A stretch of 10,276 bases of DNA, from contig DAOWNP010000059.1 in the NCBI GenBank assembly GCA_030642545.1, positions 1 to 10,276 on the forward strand, in the 5' to 3' direction. Of the stretch, positions 1 through 6,186 are shown piece after piece (the first letter of the stretch is position 1; each line of letters starts with the position of its first letter). The position numbers were made by a program, and so were the translations under genes. Source of the DNA: Desulfobacteraceae bacterium. GTDB taxonomy: Bacteria > Desulfobacterota > Desulfobacteria > Desulfobacterales > DAOWNP01. Under the pieces are notes generated by a model that saw only the letters and a list, made by a program, of their open reading frames with translations, was not told the DNA's origin and ran no database searches.

Positions 1-9
1 ATTATCTGA

Positions 10-46
10 TTGACAAAATAATGTATAAAAAAAAAGTTTTTGTCAA
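10..46 (-). promoter_or_regulatory. Possible leftward promoter with flanking dyad
   Basis: On the minus strand TTGACA (46-41) is followed after exactly 17 bases by CATTAT (23-18), four of six matches to the -10 consensus. It would fire to the left, out of the window. The same stretch is bounded by a dyad, TTGACAAAA at 10-18 and its complement at 38-46, so a regulator could bind across it, or the arms could form a weak hairpin. AT-rich DNA gives such matches by chance, so this is tentative. If real, it would drive a separate transcript downstream of oleC. Confidence 0.3.
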
Positions 47-71
47 GTAATAAAAAATATTGATTTTTCGT

Positions 72-114
72 CTTGAACTTGAGAAGAAATTTTCATTCCT
101 GCTGCAACCTATCG
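72..114 (+). repeat. Degenerate copy of a dispersed intergenic repeat
   Basis: This stretch resembles 4776-4817: both begin CTTGAAC, share the 13-base block AGAAGAAATTTTC, then TTC, and end in CAACCT followed by a TCG after one variable base. A few short indels separate them. The copy here lacks the GGTTGCAG arm that closes a hairpin in the other copy and lacks the long imperfect palindrome to its left, so it looks like a decayed or partial element. The rest of 1-244 is AT-rich and holds no gene that I can support. Confidence 0.5.
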
Positions 115-244
115 ATATAAAATCAGAACTTTGTTTACAATTAGATACATAAAGCCACACTCTAAAAATGTCAAATAAAAAAATGTCCCACTTTAATATA
201 ATGTTTTAAACAAACTTTTTATCTTAGGAACGTGGACAAAAAAA

Positions 245-1894
245 CTAAATTTTTTTTTCAGCCCATATTGCAAGATGTTCTCTGAATATTTTTGAATTAT
301 GCCTTATATCTACCGGAAAACATTTGTGGAAAAGAAAGAGTTTAATATCTTTTGTCATGTCATCTTCTTTTGCTATATCACGAAGCTCTCTTAATAAAAT
401 TTTCCTGTTTTTTTTAATGGTTTTTGAAAGTTCAATGCACATAACAGGTGTTTTGTCATTTTTTGGACCAATTCCTACAAGAGCACTTCTTTCTATACAT
501 GGATGCTGATTAAAAAATGATTCACATGGAATTGTATAAAGAGTAACATCTTTTGTTATTACCCTGTGATTTTTTCTTCCGCAAAACCATATCCTGTTGT
601 TTGTATCCATCCATCCAAGATCGCCCATTCTATGCCATATTTTATTGTTATCCTCTATTTTTGAAAGCTTTTGGGCTGTATCATTTTTATAATAGGCTTT
701 TGTTACAACATCTCCTGAAACTATAATTTCACCTATTTCTCCTTTTGAAACCAATAAAGTCTGACTAAATTTTTCAATTGGTTCATCACTTATTTTAATA
801 AGTTTTAAACAGGTCATATCTAATGCCCTACCAACGCAATTTCCATAACCCATTTCACTAAGCAGTTTTGTTTCTAAAATAATTTCATTACTATCTATAG
901 ATGATACAGGAAGAGCCTCTGTTGCACCATAGGGAGTATGTATAAGAGCATCTTCTGTCAACATTGAAGTGAAGGTTTCAATGACTTTTGGAGATACAGG
1001 TGCACCGGCTGAAACAATTCGTTTTAGAGATGGAAGTTTTAAATTGTTATTTTTACCGTACTTCCCTACCCGATCCAAAAGAGCCGGAGATGCAAACATG
1101 TTTGTAACTCCATGATTTATTATAGCTTCTATTATTTTTTCAGGATTTACTTTTGCAGGTTTAGTAGGATCCATATCAGGAATTATTGCTGTCATACCAA
1201 GAGCAGGATCAAAAAGAGCAAAAAGAGGAAAAGTTGGGAGATCTATTTCACCCTGCATTATATTATATTGAGATTTCAGTTGTTTTATTTGTGAGTCAAA
1301 TATTTTATGAGTGTAAACAACTCCTTTTGCAGGACCTGTACTTCCTGTTGTAAAGAGTATGGCAGCTATTTCATCTTCTTTTGTCTCTACAAGAGAATAT
1401 GGTTTTTTTGTTATTTTCAATATATCTTTTGTAGTAAGTCCACCCCAAAACCAGCGCTTTCCAATTGTAATAAAAGTTTTTACACTACTAAAATATTTTG
1501 GAAACAATGTTCTTAATGCATGGGCTACAGGAATACCTATAAATGCTTCAGGATCACTCTGCTTAAGGCAGGAGAGCATTCTTTTTATTCCCATACCCGG
1601 ATCTACCAAGACAGGAACAGCTCCTGTTTTAAAAAGAGCAAAAGTTAATGAAAATAAAATCAGGCTGGGTTTTACCATTAATATGGTTTTTGTACCACGC
1701 TCTATTCCTGCTCTGTTAAGCCCTGCTGCGATACAGTCAGATTCCTGATCAAGCTGTTTAAACGTTAAATGAGAATACGTTATTCTGCCTGAAGATATAT
1801 CCCTTGATACCGGAACAACAATAGCTTTTGTATATGGCTGAATTTCTGCCATCTCTTTGAGATATTTTGCAATATTAATATATTTATTTGTCAT
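245..1894 (-). CDS. oleC: OleC-type beta-lactone synthetase (AMP-dependent ligase family)
   Basis: A 549-residue member of the acyl-adenylate-forming (ANL) superfamily. Visible motifs: phosphate-binding loop LFTTGSTGPAKG (180-191), YGATE (322-326), GDLGWMD (424-430), GRKNHRV hinge region (439-445) and a C-terminal RHNSKIFREHL with the A10-type lysine K535. The IPCESFFNQHP stretch (455-465) and the RHN-K-x-x-R-E-x-L-A-x-WA ending are typical of OleC rather than generic acyl-CoA synthetases. In characterised systems OleC uses ATP to close a 2-alkyl-3-hydroxy acid into a beta-lactone, which OleB then decarboxylates to an olefin. Length is normal and all core motifs are present, so it should be active. 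The start is preceded by GAGGA a few bases upstream. It lies 101 bases after the small membrane protein gene and is the last ole gene in the window. The assignment rests on motifs plus the adjacent oleA and oleB. Confidence 0.93.
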   Translation of the reverse strand: MTNKYINIAKYLKEMAEIQPYTKAIVVPVSRDISSGRITYSHLTFKQLDQESDCIAAGLNRAGIERGTKTILMVKPSLILFSLTFALFKTGAVPVLVDPGMGIKRMLSCLKQSDPEAFIGIPVAHALRTLFPKYFSSVKTFITIGKRWFWGGLTTKDILKITKKPYSLVETKEDEIAAILFTTGSTGPAKGVVYTHKIFDSQIKQLKSQYNIMQGEIDLPTFPLFALFDPALGMTAIIPDMDPTKPAKVNPEKIIEAIINHGVTNMFASPALLDRVGKYGKNNNLKLPSLKRIVSAGAPVSPKVIETFTSMLTEDALIHTPYGATEALPVSSIDSNEIILETKLLSEMGYGNCVGRALDMTCLKLIKISDEPIEKFSQTLLVSKGEIGEIIVSGDVVTKAYYKNDTAQKLSKIEDNNKIWHRMGDLGWMDTNNRIWFCGRKNHRVITKDVTLYTIPCESFFNQHPCIERSALVGIGPKNDKTPVMCIELSKTIKKNRKILLRELRDIAKEDDMTKDIKLFLFHKCFPVDIRHNSKIFREHLAIWAEKKI

Positions 1895-1995
1895 TTTTCC
1901 TCAAACTTTAAGAATAAACAGTCAAAAAAAACATATACGTACAATTCGACGATACAGAGAGTTTAGAGTTATGATTACACTTTAAAATTAATAAA

Positions 1996-2544
1996 TCAGA
2001 AAAGCAGGTCTTTGATTTTTTCAAAAAAACTCTTCTTTTTTCTGTTTTTTAATCTTGTTGTTTCTTTATCTGATTCTACAAGAGAGTTTTCAAGCGTTTG
2101 TTTTAAACCTTCTTTTTCTTCTGTTATAAGATCTGTTCCTGTTATTTCATTAACTGAAAAAGAGACATAAACAGATTTAATCTTTTTTTCAGCACCTGAC
2201 AAAGATTTTTGCATATTTTTTTTTAAAGTAATCCATTTTTTTGATTCAATCGCAACAATTTTTTTTTGCTCAGGAAAGTTACTCTCTATTTTCTTCAGTC
2301 TTATAATTTCAATATTTATCAGCTTTATCTCTTTATCAAACTTTGTCAAATTCTCATAAACTTCAGGAAGCAGTGTTTTGGTAAAAAGCATAACATCAGG
2401 TTTTAAACTTATTGTATCTAATTTTGATATCTCAACTTTAGAATAGTTAAAGTAATATTTTAAACCAAAATATGAACCTGAAAGAATAATACAGAGAATA
2501 AGAATTAAAACTATTTTACTTTTTTTCTTCTTTTCTTTTACCAT
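1996..2544 (-). CDS. Unrecognised single-pass membrane protein with charged coiled-coil-like domain, between oleB and oleC
   Basis: A 182-residue protein that I do not recognise. It starts with a strongly basic stretch (residues 3-10, six lysines), followed by one hydrophobic segment at about 11-31, then a mostly charged, helix-prone region (about 45-170) rich in Lys, Glu, Leu and Ile, with a basic Lys/Arg cluster at 166-170. By the positive-inside rule the short N-terminus would be cytoplasmic and the rest periplasmic; there is no lipobox and no clear signal-peptidase site. It is co-directional with oleA, oleB and oleC. A MITE-like element and 131 bases separate it from oleB. No good Shine-Dalgarno sequence precedes the ATG, the upstream DNA being almost pure A/T, so it may be poorly translated. 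A role in anchoring or assembling Ole proteins at the membrane is possible from position alone; nothing in the sequence proves it. Confidence 0.8.
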   Translation of the reverse strand: MVKEKKKKSKIVLILILCIILSGSYFGLKYYFNYSKVEISKLDTISLKPDVMLFTKTLLPEVYENLTKFDKEIKLINIEIIRLKKIESNFPEQKKIVAIESKKWITLKKNMQKSLSGAEKKIKSVYVSFSVNEITGTDLITEEKEGLKQTLENSLVESDKETTRLKNRKKKSFFEKIKDLLF

Positions 2545-2573
2545 AATTTTTTTAAAAAAAATAAATTGTACTA

Positions 2574-2665
2574 TTATAATTTCAGTAGTGTCCGGTTAGA
2601 ATTTTGCATGAGAGAAGTTTATTTGTTTCCGGCAATTTCTTAACCGGACACTACTGTTATAATTT
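2574..2665. mobile_element. MITE-like element with 16-bp terminal inverted repeats and 9-bp target duplication
   Basis: The element itself is 74 bp (2583-2656). Its ends are CAGTAGTGTCCGGTTA (2583-2598) and the exact reverse complement (2641-2656); imperfect matching continues inward for about ten more bases (GAATTTTGC against AGAAATTGC). It is flanked by a direct repeat TTATAATTT (2574-2582 and 2657-2665), as left by transposition. The 42-base core has no coding potential. Ends starting CAG and a 9-bp duplication suggest mobilisation in trans by an IS4/ISAs1-like DDE transposase, but I cannot name the parent element. It lies only 10 bases after the oleB stop codon. In RNA the arms would make a strong hairpin; no U-run follows, so it is not a classical terminator. 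Confidence 0.88.
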
Positions 2666-2675
2666 ATAAGTTTTT

Positions 2676-3593
2676 TCATACAGGGTTGTTCGATAAAAAA
2701 TCTTTAATTATTGTCACGACTTCATCAGGTGCATCTTCTAATAAATAATGACCCGCATCGTTTATAAAAAACGATTTTGCATGTGGAAATCTGTTTACCC
2801 ACTCATTGTAATAAGATGAGTCAAATACAAAATCTTTACCGCCCCAGCAGATAAGCATTGGAATATCTGACAGCTTAAATGAATTTTCATCAAGAAATTT
2901 AATAAGGTCATAACTCTCATCTGTTTTATTTATTGGAATATCCTGGACAAATTTTAAGGTTGCAAGCCTGTTATTCCACGAGTTATATGGAGCTGTGAGT
3001 CCTTTTTTTACCGGTTTTGAAAGCTTTGTAGCAGCAGCCATATATAGTGCTGAAACAGAAAACAGATTAAAGCCAAGAACAGCAGGGGTGGCAAAAGAAG
3101 TCATATTTCTTACTATTTTTAATCTTTTTGGTATTGTTTTACCTTCTGGTGGGAAAAAACAGGATGTATTAGTAACTACTATCCTTCCAATTTTATTCAA
3201 ATTCCTTAACGCATAAATCAGGCCTATGGCTCCTCCCCAGTCATGAACAATCAAAGTTATTTTTTCCTTTAACTGCAACTTTTCCATAAATGCTTCAAAG
3301 TCATCTACTCTGTTTTGTAATTTAAATCCGTATTGTCTGGCATTTGGTTTCTCAGACAAACCACATCCAATATGATCAACTGCAATTGTTCTGTAATTTG
3401 CAGAAAACTCTTTTATAAGTGATCTGAAATAAAATGACCATGTAGGGTTTCCATGAACCATAACGACAGGTTCACCACAACCTTCGTCTACAAAGTGATA
3501 TTTAAATCCATTTACATTAAAATTTTTTTTGTTAAAAGGATACAAGTGTAAAAAATCTGTTAAATCTATCTCTTTTTTTACTGCTTTTACCAT
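2676..3593 (-). CDS. oleB: OleB beta-lactone decarboxylase (haloalkane dehalogenase-like alpha/beta hydrolase)
   Basis: A 305-residue alpha/beta hydrolase of the haloalkane-dehalogenase-like group. Seen: oxyanion-hole motif HGNPTW (47-52), nucleophile elbow VHDWGG with Asp118 and the adjacent Trp119, WGGKD with Asp254 at the usual position of the acid, and GHYLLEDAP with the catalytic His282. An Asp nucleophile rather than Ser is what OleB and dehalogenases share; the neighbours oleA and oleC decide for OleB, which decarboxylates the cis-beta-lactone to a cis-olefin. The ATG at 3593 is chosen because GGGGGT stands just upstream. The frame is open up to a TTG at 3614, which would add seven residues but has no better ribosome site. 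The first seven bases overlap the end of oleA, so translation is probably coupled. No cap-domain truncation is apparent. A MITE begins just after the stop. Confidence 0.92.
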   Translation of the reverse strand: MVKAVKKEIDLTDFLHLYPFNKKNFNVNGFKYHFVDEGCGEPVVMVHGNPTWSFYFRSLIKEFSANYRTIAVDHIGCGLSEKPNARQYGFKLQNRVDDFEAFMEKLQLKEKITLIVHDWGGAIGLIYALRNLNKIGRIVVTNTSCFFPPEGKTIPKRLKIVRNMTSFATPAVLGFNLFSVSALYMAAATKLSKPVKKGLTAPYNSWNNRLATLKFVQDIPINKTDESYDLIKFLDENSFKLSDIPMLICWGGKDFVFDSSYYNEWVNRFPHAKSFFINDAGHYLLEDAPDEVVTIIKDFLSNNPV

Positions 3594-4630
3594 TTTACCC
3601 CCAGCATTAAACAATTAAGCCCGCTGCCTATTCCAAGAAAACCTACCAGATCATCTGATTTTATAAACCCTCTGTCTGCTGCAATAGCAGCTGTTAACGG
3701 AAGAGATACAGTTCCCATGTTGCCAAGATATTGATAGGTTGAATAATCCTTTTCATAATCTAATGCAAGCGCTGAAAGGATTGTTTTTTGATGAGCAGAT
3801 CCTACCTGATGACATATTGTTTTGTCTATATGATCGGTGGACAGGTTAAGTTCATATTTAAATTTATTAAAAGTTTCTTTTCCAATATTTACTCCGTTTT
3901 TTAAAACACTTACAGAATCCGTTTCCATAACATTTACTCCTGATTCAGGATTTTCTGTATCAGTACCCCACCAGCACAATTTATTATACTCTGAAGCATT
4001 TTTTACAGCTCCACCTAAAAGCTTGTGTGATTTGTGTTTGTTAAATAATCCATTACTAAGGACAACAGCACACGCTCCAGATCCTCCTGTTAAAGTTGCT
4101 ACAGTTTTTTTAAACATATCCATGTTGTTTGCATTGAGCATTCTTTGTATTGTTATATCTATTATTTCGCGTGCTGATTCACAAGATGTAACAATTCCAG
4201 CCTCAATCTGACCTAATTCTATAGCATTTGCTATTATTATCATTCCATTTAAAACACCAAGACAGGCATTTGAAACATCAAATATTTCAGCATCAGATTT
4301 TATATTAAGCCCGCAGGCAGTAGCACAGGCTGTTGCTGGTTCTAAATTATCTCTACAAACTCCGGCATATATAAGCATGCCTATAGATTCTACAGGGATA
4401 TTTGATTGATCAATAGCTTTTTTACCTGCCTTTACAGCTTTATCACACATAGAAACATCTTTATTCCAGAACCTTCTCTCTTTTATTCCTGTTAACGCTT
4501 CTAACTGACCAATTTTAAAATGCAGTTTTTCATAAAGAGGAATGAGTTTTTTTTCTATATCATAAGAAGTTACAACATTTTGTGCAAGTTCATATGAAAT
4601 AGCATCTATATAGACTTTTGAATATAGCAT
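3587..4630 (-). CDS. oleA: OleA head-to-head acyl condensing enzyme (thiolase superfamily, KAS III-like)
   Basis: A 347-residue thiolase-fold enzyme. It joins two fatty-acyl thioesters by a decarboxylative (non-decarboxylating in the product) Claisen reaction to give a 2-alkyl-3-oxo acid, the first committed step to long-chain olefins. Catalytic residues are visible: Cys123 in SNACLGVLNG, His274 in CHQVGSAHQ and Asn304 in YLGNMGT. Glu97 in DNLEPATA matches the extra glutamate that distinguishes OleA from FabH; its spacing to the Cys (26) and the His-Asn spacing (30) equal those I recall for Xanthomonas OleA. The family glycine-rich end GFLGIGSGLNCLMLG is intact. It is the first gene of the minus-strand ole cluster, and oleB starts inside its last codons. 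The ATG has only a weak, distant AAGG upstream. No clear promoter was found in the 396 bases before it. FabH is unlikely because of the glutamate and the neighbours. Confidence 0.93.
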   Translation of the reverse strand: MLYSKVYIDAISYELAQNVVTSYDIEKKLIPLYEKLHFKIGQLEALTGIKERRFWNKDVSMCDKAVKAGKKAIDQSNIPVESIGMLIYAGVCRDNLEPATACATACGLNIKSDAEIFDVSNACLGVLNGMIIIANAIELGQIEAGIVTSCESAREIIDITIQRMLNANNMDMFKKTVATLTGGSGACAVVLSNGLFNKHKSHKLLGGAVKNASEYNKLCWWGTDTENPESGVNVMETDSVSVLKNGVNIGKETFNKFKYELNLSTDHIDKTICHQVGSAHQKTILSALALDYEKDYSTYQYLGNMGTVSLPLTAAIAADRGFIKSDDLVGFLGIGSGLNCLMLGVKW

Positions 4631-4710
4631 ATATCTTTATTGCCTTAGGTTTAATTCTTTATTTGTTAGAGCACAGGCTGTTACAAAACACTAATTTATC
4701 CAATTTCTGC

Positions 4711-4817
4711 GTTAGAAAATAAATTTGATCCTCGAAATACAACTAAGTATGCCTGTGGTCAAATTATTTTTCTGCCTTGAACACAGAAGAAATTTTCGTT
4801 CTGCAGGCAACCTGTCG
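4711..4817. repeat. Dispersed intergenic repeat with long imperfect palindrome
   Basis: Two parts are visible. First, an imperfect dyad at 4711-4776: 24-base arms at 4717-4740 and 4747-4770 around the 6-base loop AACTAA, about 17 of 24 positions pairing (plus some G-T), with pairing continuing a few bases outward. Second, the 4776-4817 section that recurs in degenerate form at 72-114. No open reading frame is present. This is the anatomy of a non-coding, multi-copy intergenic element rather than of a gene; two related copies in 5 kb suggest many in the genome. The whole stretch 4631-5026 holds this repeat, a hairpin with T-run and a smaller palindrome, and no gene. Confidence 0.55.
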
Positions 4818-4839
4818 GGTTGCAGTGGTGTTTTTTTTT
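4801..4839 (+). terminator. Hairpin plus T-run resembling a rightward intrinsic terminator
   Basis: CTGCA, a GG bulge and CAACC (4801-4812) pair with GGTTGCAG (4818-4825) over a small loop; five bases later comes a run of nine T (4831-4839). This has the form of a rho-independent terminator for plus-strand transcription. No plus-strand gene lies upstream, so it may instead be part of the repeat element or may block antisense transcripts from entering the gene at 5027. On the minus strand the hairpin is not followed by a T-run, so oleA transcription would pass only if it starts downstream of it. Confidence 0.45.
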
Positions 4840-4880
4840 AAAATTAAATTTAAAAGTAAGAAATATTTTTAATTATTATT

Positions 4881-4912
4881 CTAAAACAGACATAATTTTA
4901 TGCTTGTTTTAG
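4881..4912. promoter_or_regulatory. 32-bp near-perfect palindrome in the oleA / DUF368 divergent region
   Basis: CTAAAACA at 4881-4888 and its complement at 4905-4912 enclose CATAA/TTATG; the 15-base arms differ at only two positions. It lies about 115 bases before the DUF368 start and 250 bases before oleA. No T-run follows on either strand, so an operator for one or both divergent genes is more likely than a terminator. No convincing promoter pair could be assigned next to it. Confidence 0.4.
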
Positions 4913-5026
4913 ATAGTATTATTGGTTAAATTAATTTGCAAGATTTTTTCTTCGTACTTTCGTATTAAAAATGCTATTAATTAAAGTAATTCATTAGACT
5001 CTACTCAAAAATACAAAAAGGCAAAT

Positions 5027-5992
5027 ATGATAACATGGAAGCAATCTTTTTTTAAAAGTCCCGGACCAAATAATTTCAAAGAGAGTGTTGTTCTTTTTAT
5101 AAAAGGCTTTTGCATGGGTTCAGCAGATATAGTACCTGGTGTTTCAGGAGGTACAATTGCTCTTATTTTAGGAATTTATGATAAACTTTTAAATGCTATA
5201 AGCTCAATCAGTTTATATGTTTTCAGGAAGAAAATCATGGTTCTTGATTTTAAAGGTGCCCTGTCTGAAATTCATATTAGATTTATACTGCCGCTTTTTT
5301 TGGGAATAGGCTGTGCTATTATCAGCCTTGCACGACTGGTAAATTATCTTTTACATCATGAACAGGTTATGATCTGGAGTTTTTTTTTTGGTTTGATTGC
5401 AGCTTCTGTATTTTATGTTGGAAAAAAAATAGAGAAATGGGGAATATCTGAAGTATGCCTGTTTGTATTGGGCGTTTTTTTATCATGGCAGATTGTAAGT
5501 CTTATACCTGCTATAACACCTGAAACCTATTGGTTTATTTTTATTACAGGTTTTATTGCCATATGTGCCATGATATTGCCTGGAATAAGCGGGGCATTTA
5601 TTTTACTCATTTTTGGAAAGTACGAATTTATAACAGGAGTGTTAAAAAATCCATTTAACACCGAAAATTTTATAATTATAGCTGTTTTTTGTTTAGGATG
5701 CTTATGTGGACTTCTGGGTTTTTCGAAAATTTTAAGTTATTTGTTAGACAGGTGGCATAACTGGACAATGGCTATGCTAACCGGTCTTATGGCAGGATCC
5801 ATGAAAAAAATATGGCCTTATAAAGAGGTTATTGAATCAAAAATTATACACGAAAAAATCTATGTCCTATCTGAAAAAAATATATTCCCTGTAGATAATT
5901 TTAACTGTGAAGTTGCTATTTCTCTCTGCTTAATTATATGCGGTTTTCTTATGATTTTCCTTTTAAACTGTTTTTTTAAAGAAAAAATTTAG
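5027..5992 (+). CDS. DUF368 family membrane protein (polyprenyl-phosphate translocase, PopT-like)
   Basis: A 321-residue, very hydrophobic protein with about eight membrane segments (roughly 24-50, 86-106, 114-132, 143-162, 167-192, 214-232, 245-259, 296-316). It shows the two diagnostic repeats of DUF368: GSADIVPGVSGGTIALILGIYDKL (conserved PGVSGGT at 37-43) and AMILPGISGAFILLIFGKYE (PGISG at 185-189), an internal duplication typical of re-entrant-loop transporters. Members of this family (PopT) have been shown to flip undecaprenyl phosphate back across the cytoplasmic membrane, recycling the lipid carrier for cell-wall and surface-glycan synthesis. The ATG is preceded by AAAGG at suitable distance. 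It is transcribed divergently from oleA and is followed after 194 bases by a gene with its own strong promoter, so it seems to be a single-gene unit. The family is secure; the exact substrate is inferred. Confidence 0.92.
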   Translation: MITWKQSFFKSPGPNNFKESVVLFIKGFCMGSADIVPGVSGGTIALILGIYDKLLNAISSISLYVFRKKIMVLDFKGALSEIHIRFILPLFLGIGCAIISLARLVNYLLHHEQVMIWSFFFGLIAASVFYVGKKIEKWGISEVCLFVLGVFLSWQIVSLIPAITPETYWFIFITGFIAICAMILPGISGAFILLIFGKYEFITGVLKNPFNTENFIIIAVFCLGCLCGLLGFSKILSYLLDRWHNWTMAMLTGLMAGSMKKIWPYKEVIESKIIHEKIYVLSEKNIFPVDNFNCEVAISLCLIICGFLMIFLLNCFFKEKI

Positions 5993-6017
5993 ACTTTATA
6001 AAAATCTAAATATATAT

Positions 6018-6046
6018 TTGACATTTTTTTAAATATTACATATACT
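6018..6046 (+). promoter_or_regulatory. Near-consensus sigma70-type promoter for the giant lipoprotein gene
   Basis: TTGACA (6018-6023), a spacer of exactly 17 bases, and TATACT (6041-6046): a perfect -35 and five of six bases of the -10. Transcription should start near 6052-6054, leaving a leader of about 130 bases before the ATG at 6187. It lies 26 bases after the DUF368 stop codon. This is the best promoter match in the window. Confidence 0.75.
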
Positions 6047-6084
6047 AATTTCTATACATAAACAGTGTTTATGTATAGAAATTA
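6046..6084. promoter_or_regulatory. Perfect palindrome (18-bp arms, 3-base centre) abutting the promoter: probable operator
   Basis: TAATTTCTATACATAAAC (6046-6063) is exactly repeated in reverse complement at 6067-6084 around AGT. It begins at the last base of the -10 box and covers the expected transcription start, the classic position for a repressor operator. As RNA only the part after the start point would be present, so a full 5' hairpin would not form from this promoter. No T-run follows, which argues against a terminator for the DUF368 gene. Confidence 0.7.
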
Positions 6085-6110
6085 TAATTACCTTTATGAT
6101 CTAAAGTTGT

Positions 6111-6149
6111 AGTTATATTTTAAAGTTATATTTTAGTTTTTATATTTTA
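6111..6149 (+). repeat. Short near-tandem AT repeat in the lipoprotein leader
   Basis: AGTTATATTTTA occurs at 6111-6122 and again at 6124-6135 (period 13), followed by a looser third unit GTTTTTATATTTTA at 6136-6149. It lies in the presumed untranslated leader between the palindrome and the ribosome site. It could be replication slippage in AT-rich DNA or a binding site; no function is evident. Confidence 0.4.
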
Positions 6150-6171
6150 CAACAGACTGCTTTTTGACAGC

Positions 6172-6178
6172 AAAGGAG
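6172..6178 (+). promoter_or_regulatory. Ribosome binding site that fixes the lipoprotein start
   Basis: AAAGGAG ends eight bases before ATG at 6187, an ideal distance. The GTG at 6178, three codons upstream in the same frame, overlaps this site and cannot be the real start. Confidence 0.85.
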
Positions 6179-6186
6179 TGTTTTAC

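Noticed and set aside
190..240. GTCCAC ... GTGGGAC dyad downstream of oleC, followed on the minus strand by a T-run
   Set aside because: Six pairs with a bulge and a loop of about 40 bases; unlikely to fold as an intrinsic terminator. No convincing oleC terminator was found.
1359..1748. 129-codon open frame on the plus strand
   Set aside because: It lies wholly antisense to oleC, which has all its conserved motifs; no ribosome site and no recognisable protein features. Same reasoning for the shorter plus-strand frames at 324-509, 1112-1294 and 1307-1516.
2583..2656. The paired 16-bp arms as an intrinsic terminator between oleB and the membrane protein gene
   Set aside because: No T-run follows on either strand, and the exact flanking 9-bp duplication points to a transposed element.
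3594..3614. Upstream TTG start for oleB
   Set aside because: Would add seven residues with no better ribosome site, while ATG at 3593 follows GGGGGT directly.
3837..4211. 124-codon open frame on the plus strand, and another at 2995-3216
   Set aside because: Both are antisense to intact oleA and oleB, including their catalytic motifs, and look like chance frames opened by codon bias.
4737..4776. Minus-strand TTGACC-17-TATTTC as the oleA promoter
   Set aside because: The -10 matches only three of six bases and the site lies inside the dispersed repeat; not strong enough to call.
5987..6011. ATTTAGA / TCTAAAT dyad around the DUF368 stop codon
   Set aside because: Only seven A/T-rich pairs with an 11-base loop and no clean T-run; too weak to call a terminator.
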